Counted from the stretch's first letter, positions 16,088 through 25,651 are shown. The stretch is 64,000 nt of DNA from Pseudoflavonifractor_A sp022772585 (GCF_052065415.1 NZ_JBQHUB010000002.1:111588-175587); one strand, 5' to 3'. The notes: generated from the sequence alone by a model not told the origin. Translations and numbers: made by a program.

Positions 16088-16692
16088 CGGTTCAGCCCTC
16101 CGAAATTCTTCAGGATATGCAGGCCCACCTCGCCGCTCTTCTCCGGGTGGAACTGGCAGCCGTAGACGTTCCCGCTCTGCACGGCAGCCACCACCTCGGT
16201 GCCGTAGTCGGTGGCGGCAATGACCTGACCGGGATCGGCAGCCCTGCCGCAGAAGGTATGGACAAAGTAGACGAAGCACCCCTCGTCCAAACCGGAAAAG
16301 AGGGGCGACACGTTGGGAAAGCGCAGACTGTTCCAGCCGATGTGAGGCAGCTTCAGATCGGTCCGGATCCGCTCCACAGAACCATGGACAAGTCCAAGCC
16401 CTTTACAGTCCCGGACTTCCTCGCCACGGTCGAAAAGCAGCTGCATCCCCAGGCAGATGCCCAGAATGGGCTTGCGCGCGGCCTGCCCGATGACCAGTTT
16501 GTCCAGGCCGGGGCCCCGCAGGCGCTCCGCCGCATCGGGAAAGGCTCCCACGCCGGGCAGGATGATGGCGTCGGCCCGCTCCAACTCGGCGGCGTCGCTG
16601 GTGATGCGGGTCTCCAGTCCCAGATATTTCATGGCGTTGGTGACGCTTTTCAGGTTGCCCACGCCGTAGTCCACGATGGCAGTGTAGCTCAT
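16084..16692 (-). CDS. hisH: Imidazole glycerol phosphate synthase, glutamine amidotransferase subunit
   Basis: A 202-residue class I glutaminase supplying ammonia to HisF. The nucleophile Cys is in PILGICLGMQLLFD, and the catalytic His and Glu are in YGCQFHPEKSG. The oxyanion motif PGVGAFPDA is present. ATGA overlaps at both ends show tight coupling with hisB and hisA. Confidence 0.97.
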   Translation of the reverse strand: MSYTAIVDYGVGNLKSVTNAMKYLGLETRITSDAAELERADAIILPGVGAFPDAAERLRGPGLDKLVIGQAARKPILGICLGMQLLFDRGEEVRDCKGLGLVHGSVERIRTDLKLPHIGWNSLRFPNVSPLFSGLDEGCFVYFVHTFCGRAADPGQVIAATDYGTEVVAAVQSGNVYGCQFHPEKSGEVGLHILKNFGGLNR

Positions 16693-17270
16693 CCCAGCAC
16701 CCCCTTGGTGGAGGTGACAGCGCCGCCCTCCACCTTTACGGCGTCCTTCATGGCCATACCCAGGGACTTGAAGAGGGCCTCGGTGATGTGGTGGGCATTT
16801 TTGCCGTAGAGCGCCTTCATATGCAGGGTCAGACCGGCATTCATGGCCACCGCCCGCATGAATTCCTCCGTGAGGCAGGAATCGTAGGAACCGATCATGG
16901 GCTGGGGCATCTCCGCGTCAAAGACCAGGAAGGAGCGGCCCGAGAAATCCAGGGCAGTAAGGCACAGGGCCTCGTCCATGGGCACATAGCAGGAGCCGTA
17001 ACGCCGGATGCCCCGTTTGTCCCCCAGCGCCTGCCGGAGGGCCTGCCCCAGGACGATGCCGGTATCCTCCACCGTGTGGTGGCCGTCCACCTCCAGGTCG
17101 CCCTTCACGATCAGGTCCAGGCCAAAGCCGGCATAAAAGGCAAATGCGGTGAGCATATGGTCGAAGAACCCGATCCCCGTGGAGATATGGACCTCTCCCC
17201 CGTCCAGACACAGGGACAGGCGGATGTCGGTCTCCTTGGTAGTGCGGGTGATGGCTGCGGTGCGCGCCAT
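16689..17270 (-). CDS. hisB: Imidazoleglycerol-phosphate dehydratase
   Basis: A 193-residue monofunctional enzyme (step 6) with the Mn-binding motifs FFDHMLTAFAFY, DGHHTVEDTGIVLG and ALYGKNAHHITEALFK. No histidinol-phosphatase domain is fused, so that activity must come from a separate HisN/HisK-type gene outside this operon. There is a 15-base gap from hisD. Confidence 0.97.
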   Translation of the reverse strand: MARTAAITRTTKETDIRLSLCLDGGEVHISTGIGFFDHMLTAFAFYAGFGLDLIVKGDLEVDGHHTVEDTGIVLGQALRQALGDKRGIRRYGSCYVPMDEALCLTALDFSGRSFLVFDAEMPQPMIGSYDSCLTEEFMRAVAMNAGLTLHMKALYGKNAHHITEALFKSLGMAMKDAVKVEGGAVTSTKGVLG

Positions 17271-17285
17271 AGTATTCCTCCTTAC

Positions 17286-18560
17286 TTATTCGAACCGGAC
17301 CCGGATGGAATTGGCGTGGGCGGTGAGCTTTTCAGTCTCGGCAAGGGCGATGATCTGGTCCTTGATGGGCTCCAGGGTCTCCCGGCTGTATTCAATGACG
17401 CTCATGGTCTTGAGGAAGCTGTCCACGCTGAGGGGCGAGAAGAACCGGGCCGTGCCGCTGGTGGGCAGCACATGGTCGGGGCCGGCCAGGTAGTCTCCCA
17501 GGGGCTCGGGCGACCAGGCGCCCAGAAAGACCGCGCCCGCGTTCTTCAGCTTGGGCAGCAGGGCCCGGGGCTTCTCCGTGACCACTTCCAGGTGCTCAGG
17601 GGCGATCTCGTTGGCCAGCGCGGCGGCCTCGTCCAGGTCCCGGCACACGATGGCGCAGCTGAAGTCCCGCAGGGAGCACTCCATGATCTCCGAGCGGCTG
17701 AGATAGCCGGTCTGGCGGACGATCTCGGCGTCCACCGCCCGGGCCAACTCATCGCTGGTGGTGAGCAGCACGGCGGAGGCCAGCTTGTCGTGCTCGGCCT
17801 GGCTGAGCAGATCGGCGGCCACATATTTGGGGTCGGCGCTGCCGTCGGCGATGACCAACACCTCGGAGGGACCGGCCACCATGTCGATATCCAGTTTGCC
17901 GTAGGCCATCCGCTTGGCGGCGGCCACATAGGCGTTGCCGGGCCCTACCAGCTTATCCACCCGGGGGATAAACCCCGCGCCGTAGGTCAGGGCGGCCACG
18001 GCCTGGGCGCCGCCCACGGCGATGACCCGGTCCACCCCGGCGATTTTAGCCGCCGCCAGTACGGCGCTGTTCAGGTTCTCGGTGGGGGGCGTGACCATGA
18101 CGATCTCCTCCACCCCGGCCACCCTGGCAGGCACCACGTTCATCAGTACGCTGCTGGGATAGGCCGCCGTACCGCCGGGCACATACACGCCCACCCGGCT
18201 CAGGCCCCGGACCACCCGGCCCACAGTGCCGCCGTCGGGGGAAGTCCATTCCATGGTCCTGGCCAGCAGCTTCTCGTTGTAATCCCGAATGTTGGCCGCG
18301 GCGTGCTCCATGGCCCGGATCAGCTCCGCCGGACAGGCCGCGTAGGCCACATCCAGCTCAGCAGGACTGATCTCCCGGGGCGCAGCCTTGTCAAACCTCA
18401 GGGAATAGTCCCGGACAGCCGCAAAGCCGTTTTCCTTTACATTCTTTAGTATTTCAGCCACAGCGCGGTCTATCGCCTCGTTGGCGCTGGCCGCCCGGGC
18501 CCGCATGGCCCGGATGCACTCCTGCTCCGCGGAGCCGTCCGCCCGGATGATCTGTATCAT
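17286..18560 (-). CDS. hisD: Histidinol dehydrogenase
   Basis: A 424-residue NAD- and zinc-dependent enzyme that performs the last two oxidations of the pathway. Typical stretches are PGGTAAYPSSVLMNVVPARVAG, VGGAQAVAALTYG, DMVAGPSEVLVIAD and EHLEV, with the zinc ligands and paired catalytic Glu/His around IAPEHLE. The start overlaps hisG by 4 bases. Length is normal for the family. Confidence 0.97.
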   Translation of the reverse strand: MIQIIRADGSAEQECIRAMRARAASANEAIDRAVAEILKNVKENGFAAVRDYSLRFDKAAPREISPAELDVAYAACPAELIRAMEHAAANIRDYNEKLLARTMEWTSPDGGTVGRVVRGLSRVGVYVPGGTAAYPSSVLMNVVPARVAGVEEIVMVTPPTENLNSAVLAAAKIAGVDRVIAVGGAQAVAALTYGAGFIPRVDKLVGPGNAYVAAAKRMAYGKLDIDMVAGPSEVLVIADGSADPKYVAADLLSQAEHDKLASAVLLTTSDELARAVDAEIVRQTGYLSRSEIMECSLRDFSCAIVCRDLDEAAALANEIAPEHLEVVTEKPRALLPKLKNAGAVFLGAWSPEPLGDYLAGPDHVLPTSGTARFFSPLSVDSFLKTMSVIEYSRETLEPIKDQIIALAETEKLTAHANSIRVRFE

Positions 18561-19207
18561 GCCTGTTCCCTCCGCTTCTCCAGCTCGGCCTCGCAGCGGC
18601 CGATGAAATCCTCGATCTGAGACTTGTGCAGCTTCATACTGGCGGTGTTGACGATGAGCCGGGCGCTGACCTGGGCCACATCCTCGATGGGCACCAGCCC
18701 ATTCTCCCGCAGGGTGGCCCCCGTCTCCACGATGTCCACGATGCCGTCGGCCAGCTCCAGCAGCGGCGCCAGTTCCACCGAGCCCTCGATCTTGATGATG
18801 TCCACGTCCATACCCTTTTTCTCAAAGAAGGCGCGGGTCACATTGGGGTATTTGGAGGCGATGCGCCGGGTCTTGTAGGTGCCGTAAAAATCGCTGCCCT
18901 GCTTTACCGCCAGGGCGAAGCGGCATTTGCCAAAGCCCAGGTCCAGCACCTCGTAGAAGGACTTGCCCTTCTCCAGAATGGTATCCTTGCCCACAATGCC
19001 CAGGTCGCACACACCGTGCTCCACATAAGTGATGACGTCGGGGGCCTTGGCCAGCACCGCCTCCAGCGGATAATTGGGTACTGTCAGCAGCAGGCGGCGG
19101 CCCGGTTCCTTGATGGGAGTGCAGTCCAGCCCCATTGCCTCAAAGAGCTCCACGCTCTTGTCCTGTAGCCGTCCCTTGGTCAGGGCGATACGCAGCTTCT
19201 GACTCAT
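18557..19207 (-). CDS. hisG: ATP phosphoribosyltransferase, short form
   Basis: A 216-residue short-form HisG without the C-terminal ACT-like regulatory domain; it catalyses the committed step. Motifs include LTKGRLQDKSVELFE, DLGIVGKDTI and the PRPP loop DGIVDIVETGATL. Short-form enzymes need HisZ for activity and for histidine feedback, and hisZ is directly upstream with a 4-base overlap. Confidence 0.96.
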   Translation of the reverse strand: MSQKLRIALTKGRLQDKSVELFEAMGLDCTPIKEPGRRLLLTVPNYPLEAVLAKAPDVITYVEHGVCDLGIVGKDTILEKGKSFYEVLDLGFGKCRFALAVKQGSDFYGTYKTRRIASKYPNVTRAFFEKKGMDVDIIKIEGSVELAPLLELADGIVDIVETGATLRENGLVPIEDVAQVSARLIVNTASMKLHKSQIEDFIGRCEAELEKRREQA

Positions 19208-20373
19208 ACCTCCACCATCCTTTCGCCGCCCGCTTCCAGCACCAGCACCCGGGCCGCGCCCTTTTCCCGGGCCAGGGCCACCGAGCCCTCCAGGGAATCG
19301 CAGGGCGAGAGCTCACAGGTGCCCGCGGCGCGGCTGTCCACCGCCGCCAGGGCACGGTCCAGCTCGCTGTCCTCAAAGTGGACCAGTACACCTACCGGAG
19401 GGGCCTCCACGCTGGGGCGGCACATAGCCACCGCATCCACGTCCACCGCAAAGCCAGTAGCGGGGGCCGGGCGGCCGAAGGAGGCCACCAGGCTGTCATA
19501 CCGGCCGCCGGAGAGAACGGCATCCCCTGCTCCCTCCACATAGCCCCGGAATACCACGCCGGTGTAATAGTCGATCTGATGCACCAGACCAAGGTCAAAG
19601 CGGATATACTTGCCGTAGCCCGCGTTGCTCAGCGTCTCGCTGAGTTCCAGCAGGTAGGTCACCGCCTCATTCTCCCCGGCCAGGGCCTCGGCCTCGCCCA
19701 GCACCTCCACTCCGCCGAACAGACGGCTGAGACGGCTGAGGGCTTTGGAGGCAGGTTGGTCGGCGTAAGGCGCCAGGAAATCGTTGAGCGCGGCGAAGTT
19801 CTTACCCTCGATGAGAGCGCGCATCTCCTCCACCTGCTCCTGGTCCATGTCCATCCGCCCGGCCAGGGAGCGGAAGAACCCGGCGTGGCCCAGTTCGATG
19901 TGGAATCGTGCCAGGCCGCAGGCGCGCAGGGAATCCACCGCCATGGCGATGATCTCCAGGTCGGCCTTTTTCCCCGCCGCGCCGATGAGCTCCACGCCGC
20001 ACTGGGCAATCTCGCTGCTGCCGCCCCGGTGCTGGTCGCCGGAGCGGAAGACGGTCTCGGCGTAAAAAAGCCGCTGGGGCAGGGGCATGGCCTTGAGCTT
20101 GGTGGCCGCCACACGGGCGATGGGCGCGGTGCAGTCGGGCCGCATGACCATGATCTTGCCGCTGCGGTCGATGATCTTGAGCATGGCCTCCTGGGGCATG
20201 GGGTTGCCCGACTGGAGGAAGAGGTCGTAAAATTCCACCTCGGGGGTGCTGACCTCCGCGTAGCCCCGGCGGCGGAAGAGCCCGGTCAGGGCATCCTGGG
20301 CACTGCGGCGGTCACGGCACTCGGCAAAGAGCCGGTCACGGGTCCCCTCCGGTGTATTGATGCTGTACTTCAT
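19204..20373 (-). CDS. hisZ: ATP phosphoribosyltransferase regulatory subunit
   Basis: A 389-residue histidyl-tRNA-synthetase paralogue (class II aaRS fold without the anticodon-binding activity), the first gene of the his operon. It keeps the motif 2-like MVMRPDCTAPIARVAATKL and the histidine-binding stretch FDLGLVHQIDYYTGVVFRGYVEGAGDAVLSGGRYD. A second, full HisS is expected elsewhere. AGGAGGA precedes the ATG. It forms the HisG-HisZ octamer known from Firmicutes. Confidence 0.94.
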   Translation of the reverse strand: MKYSINTPEGTRDRLFAECRDRRSAQDALTGLFRRRGYAEVSTPEVEFYDLFLQSGNPMPQEAMLKIIDRSGKIMVMRPDCTAPIARVAATKLKAMPLPQRLFYAETVFRSGDQHRGGSSEIAQCGVELIGAAGKKADLEIIAMAVDSLRACGLARFHIELGHAGFFRSLAGRMDMDQEQVEEMRALIEGKNFAALNDFLAPYADQPASKALSRLSRLFGGVEVLGEAEALAGENEAVTYLLELSETLSNAGYGKYIRFDLGLVHQIDYYTGVVFRGYVEGAGDAVLSGGRYDSLVASFGRPAPATGFAVDVDAVAMCRPSVEAPPVGVLVHFEDSELDRALAAVDSRAAGTCELSPCDSLEGSVALAREKGAARVLVLEAGGERMVEV

Positions 20374-20412
20374 GGGAGAAATCCTCCTGTCGCTTTATCG
20401 CTTTACCACGCT

Positions 20413-20441
20413 AATATACTACAAGCCGGGACACTTGTCAA
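20413..20441 (-). promoter_or_regulatory. Sigma-A promoter of the histidine operon
   Basis: On the minus strand a perfect TTGACA (20441-20436), 17-base spacer and TATATT (20418-20413) lie 40 bases upstream of hisZ. The short leader leaves no room for a T-box or a His leader peptide, so control is probably by a repressor at the promoter or by HisG feedback (inference). Confidence 0.85.
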
Positions 20442-20498
20442 TAGGCGCCTCCCATTTCGATGGAATGGTTTCCCTTCGAACATGCGGTACAGTCAAAT

Positions 20499-20525
20499 GG
20501 GCGCGGGCCGTCACGGCCCGCGCCC
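20499..20525 (-). terminator. GC-rich hairpin after ferritin
   Basis: A 13-bp almost perfect GC stem with a one-base centre lies 25 bases past the ferritin stop. The T tail is poor (ATTTGACT), so termination may be partial. Confidence 0.55.
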
Positions 20526-20549
20526 ATCCCACGCTTGACTGAAAAAGCC

Positions 20550-21062
20550 TTACAGGACCAGAGAGGGGGCGGAGTACACCCGGGCCGCCATCTCGCTGTT
20601 GAGCATGTACAGGCCCTTGGCGTCGTCGCCGAAGAGCTCCATCTTCTTGATCATGTCCTCGGCGTTCTTCTCCTCCTCGCCCTGCTCCTTGACGAACCAG
20701 TCCAGGAACTGCATGGTGCGGAAGTCCTTCACGCCGTAGGCCGCCTCATAGATGGTGTGGATCAGGCTGGTCACATACTGCTCATGCTCCAGACCATACT
20801 TGAGGACCTGCAGCTTGTCGTTCAGGTCCTTGTCGGGCTTGGCAATGGCGTCCAGCGTCACCTTCTCGCCGTTGTTCTGCAGGTACTGCAGGAACAGCAT
20901 GGCGTGATCCCGCTCCTCCTGAGCCTGGATCTTGTACCAGTTGGCAAAGCCGTCCAGGCCAATCTCTTCATAATAGACCGAGAAATCCAGGTACAGATAA
21001 GCAGAGTAGAACTCCTTGTTGATCTGGGTATTCAGCAGCTCGGCTACCTTCTTGTCCAGCAT
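20550..21062 (-). CDS. ftnA: Ferritin (non-haem, FtnA type)
   Basis: A 170-residue iron-storage ferritin. Ferroxidase ligands are present: Glu in NKEFYSAYLYLDF, ExxH in QAQEERDHAM and Glu and Gln in the later helices (EHEQYVTSLIHTIYEAA, FVKEQGEEEKNAEDMI). The start at 21062 is 8 bases after AGAGGTG; an ATG three codons earlier overlaps that site. It stores iron and consumes hydrogen peroxide or oxygen in the cytoplasm. A sigma-A promoter precedes it, so it is a single-gene unit. Confidence 0.95.
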   Translation of the reverse strand: MLDKKVAELLNTQINKEFYSAYLYLDFSVYYEEIGLDGFANWYKIQAQEERDHAMLFLQYLQNNGEKVTLDAIAKPDKDLNDKLQVLKYGLEHEQYVTSLIHTIYEAAYGVKDFRTMQFLDWFVKEQGEEEKNAEDMIKKMELFGDDAKGLYMLNSEMAARVYSAPSLVL

Positions 21063-21104
21063 AAAAAACACCTCTTCTTTATTTATAAAGCTTGGAGCAT
21101 GCCT

Positions 21105-21133
21105 ATCGTATCACTTTTTCCCTGCCGATACAA
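21105..21133 (-). promoter_or_regulatory. Promoter of the ferritin gene
   Basis: Minus-strand TTGTAT (21133-21128) and TACGAT (21110-21105) with a 17-base spacer, 43 bases upstream of the start codon. No clear Fur or PerR box was seen. Confidence 0.6.
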
Positions 21134-21452
21134 GGGCTAACCTCTGATTTTTTATCCCGGCGGGCGCAGCTTGTGTTGGACCATGTATCGTTCCGCCATT
21201 CAAAAAGAACTATACGTTACGGCGGGACGAGGGCGCCCCGCCCTACACATTTTCCCTTGCGGGGACGGCATGCCTCTTAGAACCCGTCGAACAATGTGAT
21301 CTGGCTGGTATCCGGCATGCCGCCCCACAGGGCAGGCCCTGCGGGGACCCCTTTTTCTTTGATCTGCTCCGGCGGAATGAATCCGCCGGGCATCAAGGTT
21401 TTGCTCCGCAAAACACTTGGACGCCGCTTCCGCGGCGGGGACGGCATGCCTC
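21134..21452. other. Gene-free stretch between ferritin and polC
   Basis: About 320 bases without a credible gene. It holds a palindromic CCCCGCCCTACA-type element (around 21218-21247), a duplicated piece of the polC 3' end (21259-21322) and two GC hairpins (about 21323-21347 and 21371-21390) that may terminate polC transcripts. Confidence 0.6.
21259..21322 (-). repeat. Duplicated 3' end of polC (copy 1, outside the gene)
   Basis: These 64 bases are identical to 21435-21498, which contain the last 15 codons of polC, its stop and 18 bases beyond. The offset is 176 bases. Each copy is bounded by inverted GGCATGCC-containing ends (21264-21274 and 21314-21322 here). Confidence 0.9.
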
Positions 21453-21498
21453 TTAGAACCCGTCGAACAATGTGATCTGGCTGGTATCCGGCATGCCG
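21435..21498 (-). repeat. Duplicated 3' end of polC (copy 2, within the gene end)
   Basis: The functional copy of the 64-bp duplication. Its ends form a perfect 11-bp inverted repeat (21440-21450 with 21490-21500), so the 3' end of the polC message can fold into a large hairpin across the stop codon. Confidence 0.9.
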
Positions 21499-24400
21499 TC
21501 CATGGCGCCGGCGGCCTTGAGCTGCTCGATGTGGGTCTTGGACACCTTGGGACAGGCGGCGGAGAACTCCTCCACAGAGATAAAGTGCTTGCCCTCCCGC
21601 TGCTCCAGGATGGACCAGGCCGCCGTCTCGCCCAGGCCCGGGATGGAGGTAAAGGGCGGGATGAGGGTATTCTTCTCCTTGTCGATGCGGAACAGCGTGG
21701 CGTGGGAACGGTACAGGTCCACATGCTCAAAGGTGAAGCCGCGGAGGTAGAACTCGTAGACCACCTCCAGCGTGGTGAGCATGTCCTGCTCCACGGCGGT
21801 GGCCGCCTTGTCCTTGGCGATGATCTCCTTCATTTTTGCCAGAGCCACATCCATGCCCCAGCACATGCAGGTGGCGTCAAATGCCTTGGCACGGATGGAA
21901 AAATAGGCCGCGTAAAAGGCCAGGGGCTCGTGGACCTTGAACCAGGCGATGCGGAAGGCCATCATCACATAGGCCACGGCGTGGGCCTTGGGGAAGAGGT
22001 ACTTGATCTTCTTGCAGGAGCCGATGTACCAGTCGGGCACACCGGCGGCCACCATCTCTTCTTCGGCGCCCTCGGGCAGTCCCCTGCCCTTTCGCACCGC
22101 CTCCATGATCTTGAAGGACCGCTTTTCCGGCATGCCGCAGGAGATGAGGAAGAGCATGATATCGTCGCGGCAGCCGATGGCCTGGTTGACCGGGATACCC
22201 TGCTGCACGATCAGGTCCTTGGCGTTGCCCAGCCACACGTCGGTACCGTGAGAGAAGCCGGACAGCCGGACCAGCACGTCGAACTGGGTGGGCTGGGTGT
22301 CCACCAGCATCCCCCGAACAAACGATGTGCCAAATTCCGGGATGGCCACCGCGCCGGTGGGACCCAGGATTTTGTCATCCTCAAACCCCAGCACCTCCGA
22401 GGAGGTGAAGATGGACATGGTGTCCGGGTCGTCCAGGGGGATCTGCTGGGCGTTGACACCGGTCAGGTCCTCCAGCATGCGGATCATAGAGGGGTCATCG
22501 TGCCCCAGCATGTCCAGCTTCAGGATGTTGGACTCCATGGAGTGATATTCAAAATGAGTGGTAACGATATCGGTATCGGTGTCATCCGCCGGGTGCTGTA
22601 CCGGGCAGAAGTCGTAAATCTCCCGGTTCTGGGGGATGACCACCATGCCGCCGGGGTGCTGGCCGGTGGTGCGCTTGACGCCGGTACAGCCCAGAGCCAG
22701 CCGGTTCTCCTCCGCCCGGGTGACGTGGATACTCCGCTCGTCCAGGTATTTTTTTACATAGCCGAAGGCGGTCTTTTCGGCCACCGTGCCGATGGTGCCC
22801 GCCCGGAACACGTGGCTCTCGCCGAAGAGCTCAAAGGTGTGCCGGTGGGCCTTGGCCTGGTATTCGCCCGAGAAATTCAGGTCGATATCGGGCACCTTGT
22901 CGCCGCCGAAGCCCAGGAAGGTCTCGAAGGGGATGTTGAAGCCGTCCTTCACATAGGGCGTGCCGCACACGGGACACACCGCGTCGGGCATGTCGGCGCC
23001 GCAGCCATATCCCTCCCGTGGGCCGGTCTCAAAGTCCGAATGCTTGCACTTGGGACAGCGGTAGTGGGGCGCCAGGGAGTTGACCTCGGTAATGCCCGAC
23101 ATGAAGGCCACCAGCGAGGAGCCCACGCTGCCCCGGGAGCCCACCAGATAGCCGTGCTCCAAGGAGTCCTGCACCAGCTTCTGGGCCGACATGTAGATCA
23201 CGTCGTAGTGCCGGCCCAGGATGGCGTCCAGCTCAATATTGATGCGGTCCACCACGATCTGGGGCGGCTCCTCACCGTAAAGCTCCTTTGCTTTTCCCCA
23301 TACCAGCCGCTTCAGTTCTCCTTCCGAGTCCTCCAGGGCGGGCGGGAAGAGCCCGTTGGGCAGGGGCACCACGTCCTCACACCAGTCGGCCACCAGATTG
23401 GTGTTGCGCACCACCACGTTGTAGGCCTCATCCTTCCCCAGGTAGGAGAACTCCTCCAGCATTTCGGTGGTGGTCTTGAAGTAGATGGGCAGCGGGGAAT
23501 CCGCGTCCTCAAAGCCCTTGGTCGCCAGCAGGATGTGCCGGTAGATCTCGTCCTCCGGGTCCAGGAAGTGGACGTCTCCGGTGGCGCACACCGGCTTGTC
23601 CAGGGCCTTGCCCAGCTCCACGATGGTACGGTTGAAGTTCCGGATATCCTCCTCGCTCTGGACCATGCCCTTGCGGAGCATGAAAGCGTTGTTGCACACC
23701 GGCTGGATCTCCAGAAAATCATACCAGGAGGCAATGCGCTTGAGCTCGCTGAACTCCTTGTGTCTGGTCACAGCCTCATAGAGCTCGCCCGCCTCGCAGG
23801 CCGAGCCCAAAATGAGGCCCTCCCGGTGCTGGTTGATCAGGCTCTTGGGCATGATGGGGAAGCGCTTGAAGTGTTCCAGATGGGACTTGGACACCAGCTG
23901 GTACAGATTGCGCAGGCCCAGCTGATTTTTGGCCAGCACAATCAGGTGCTTGGGCTGGCGCTTTGCCTTGCCCGCGCCCCGCAGCTTGGTCATGGCCGGG
24001 TTGATGGCCTGGAGGGTATGGACGCCCCGGTCCTCCAGCATTTTGAAGAAGGGCACCAGCATATAGGCCACGGTGGCCGCGTCGTCGCTGGCACGGTGGT
24101 GGTTGAAGGCGGGCAGGTTCAGGTGCCCGGCAACCACGTCCAGCTTGTGCTTGGAGAGCTGGGGCAGCAGATTCTGGGCCAGGATCAGGCTGTCCAGAGA
24201 AGTGTTATCAAAGGGGCGGCCCATTTTCCGGCAGCCGGCGGCGATAAAGCCCATGTCGAACTCTGCGTTGTGGGCGGCCAGAGGCCGGCCGGCAGCAAAG
24301 TCCAGAAAGGCGTTGATGGCCTCCTCCTGAGAGGGGGCGTCGGCCACCATCTCGTCGGTGATGCCGGTGAGGGAGATGATGTTCCGGTCCATGGGCCGGC

Positions 24401-25640
24401 CGGGGTTGGCGAAGGTATTGAAGGTCTCGGCCACCTCTCCATCGCGCAGCACCACGGCGCCGATCTCGGTGATCACGTCCTTCTGCCGGTCCAGCCCGGT
24501 GGTCTCGATGTCAAAGCAGACAATCTCGCCGTGAAAGTCCTGCTCCGCGTCCCCATGGACCACCACCCGGTCGTCCACGTCGTTGATGTAATAGGCCTCC
24601 ACGCCGTAGAGGACCTTGATCTTCTTGGCCGAGTGCCAGGCGTCCGGGAAGGACTGGGCCACGCCGTGGTCGGTGATGGCGATGGCCCGGTGGCCCCAGG
24701 ACTCGGCCCGCTTGACCACGTTTTTATCCTGACCCAGCTTGGGGCCCACCTGGGTCAGGGCGTCCATGGTGGACATGGTGGTGTGCAGATGGAGCTCCAC
24801 CCGCTTTTCCGGCGCGTCGTCGGTCTTGACCGGCTTGGCGCTCTCCATGATGGCGTAGGGCTCCAGCACCATGTCGTTGGTGAAGCGGTCGATGTTCAGC
24901 CGGCCCTGGACCAGCAGGTGCATCCCCTTTTTCACCCCGTCCACAATGGGCTTGCCCTCTTCGCCGGGGAAGAACTTGTTAATGCGCACTGAGCCGGTGT
25001 AGTCGGTCATGTCGAAGGAAACCACCCAGGCCCCCCGCTTCTTCAGTTCCTTGTGATCCACGGCGAATACGTCGCCCTCCACGATGACGGTGCCCATGTC
25101 CAGCTCCAGAGTATGCATGGGGACGGCGATTCCCTTCACCTCCCGCTTGCCGAAGAGGAGCTTGCTCTTGGGCTGGGCCTTTTTCTCCCCGCCGGAGGGC
25201 TTGGCGGTACGCAGCTTTTTCAGCGCCTCCTGCCGGATGGCCTCGGTGCGGGCAAAGGCCTCGGCCGCGCCGGTGTCCACGGTGGGGTGCTCCCCCTCGG
25301 TGGAGGCCGCCGGAGACTCGGCCGCGGCGGGGATGCACTCCGCCGCGGGCGGTGCGGCGCTCTCCGGCGGAGAAATGACGGCAGGCTCCACCGAAACCGG
25401 GCTATTGGCCAGCAATTCCACCCGGGTCAGGCGGTAGAAAGCTGCCAGAGCTCCCTCCAGCGTGGTCCGCACGCCCTCGCCCAGCGGCAGGGGGCACTCC
25501 AGCTCGGCCTGCAGGGTGCGCGCCCCCCGGTCGATGACCGCGCCAGTCACCATGCACGCCCGCAGCGCAGGCAGGAGCGCGGGCTCCGGCCGCCAGGCGG
25601 AGAACAGCTCCATAAATGGGATCTTTTTTTCCTCTGCCAT
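21453..25640 (-). CDS. polC: DNA polymerase III alpha subunit, PolC type
   Basis: The 1395-residue replicative polymerase of low-GC Gram-positive bacteria. In order: a shortened N-terminal region with an Ala/Pro/Glu-rich linker, an OB fold (about 185-260), a PHP domain split around the exonuclease (ELHLHTTMSTMD, His284/His286), a DEDDh 3'-5' exonuclease (CFDIETTGL, Asp377 and Glu379), a four-Cys zinc motif (CPKCKH and CPVCGTPY, about 860-890), the palm with PDIDLNFSG (Asp918, Asp920) and the helix-hairpin-helix and tail to ITLFDGF. AGGAGCC precedes the ATG. It ends the rpsB-to-polC cluster. Confidence 0.97.
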   Translation of the reverse strand: MAEEKKIPFMELFSAWRPEPALLPALRACMVTGAVIDRGARTLQAELECPLPLGEGVRTTLEGALAAFYRLTRVELLANSPVSVEPAVISPPESAAPPAAECIPAAAESPAASTEGEHPTVDTGAAEAFARTEAIRQEALKKLRTAKPSGGEKKAQPKSKLLFGKREVKGIAVPMHTLELDMGTVIVEGDVFAVDHKELKKRGAWVVSFDMTDYTGSVRINKFFPGEEGKPIVDGVKKGMHLLVQGRLNIDRFTNDMVLEPYAIMESAKPVKTDDAPEKRVELHLHTTMSTMDALTQVGPKLGQDKNVVKRAESWGHRAIAITDHGVAQSFPDAWHSAKKIKVLYGVEAYYINDVDDRVVVHGDAEQDFHGEIVCFDIETTGLDRQKDVITEIGAVVLRDGEVAETFNTFANPGRPMDRNIISLTGITDEMVADAPSQEEAINAFLDFAAGRPLAAHNAEFDMGFIAAGCRKMGRPFDNTSLDSLILAQNLLPQLSKHKLDVVAGHLNLPAFNHHRASDDAATVAYMLVPFFKMLEDRGVHTLQAINPAMTKLRGAGKAKRQPKHLIVLAKNQLGLRNLYQLVSKSHLEHFKRFPIMPKSLINQHREGLILGSACEAGELYEAVTRHKEFSELKRIASWYDFLEIQPVCNNAFMLRKGMVQSEEDIRNFNRTIVELGKALDKPVCATGDVHFLDPEDEIYRHILLATKGFEDADSPLPIYFKTTTEMLEEFSYLGKDEAYNVVVRNTNLVADWCEDVVPLPNGLFPPALEDSEGELKRLVWGKAKELYGEEPPQIVVDRINIELDAILGRHYDVIYMSAQKLVQDSLEHGYLVGSRGSVGSSLVAFMSGITEVNSLAPHYRCPKCKHSDFETGPREGYGCGADMPDAVCPVCGTPYVKDGFNIPFETFLGFGGDKVPDIDLNFSGEYQAKAHRHTFELFGESHVFRAGTIGTVAEKTAFGYVKKYLDERSIHVTRAEENRLALGCTGVKRTTGQHPGGMVVIPQNREIYDFCPVQHPADDTDTDIVTTHFEYHSMESNILKLDMLGHDDPSMIRMLEDLTGVNAQQIPLDDPDTMSIFTSSEVLGFEDDKILGPTGAVAIPEFGTSFVRGMLVDTQPTQFDVLVRLSGFSHGTDVWLGNAKDLIVQQGIPVNQAIGCRDDIMLFLISCGMPEKRSFKIMEAVRKGRGLPEGAEEEMVAAGVPDWYIGSCKKIKYLFPKAHAVAYVMMAFRIAWFKVHEPLAFYAAYFSIRAKAFDATCMCWGMDVALAKMKEIIAKDKAATAVEQDMLTTLEVVYEFYLRGFTFEHVDLYRSHATLFRIDKEKNTLIPPFTSIPGLGETAAWSILEQREGKHFISVEEFSAACPKVSKTHIEQLKAAGAMDGMPDTSQITLFDGF

Positions 25641-25651
25641 AGACAGGGCTC

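Noticed and set aside
21417..24992. A 1191-codon open frame on the plus strand
   Set aside because: It is antisense to polC and has no recognisable domain; it results from GC-rich codon use.
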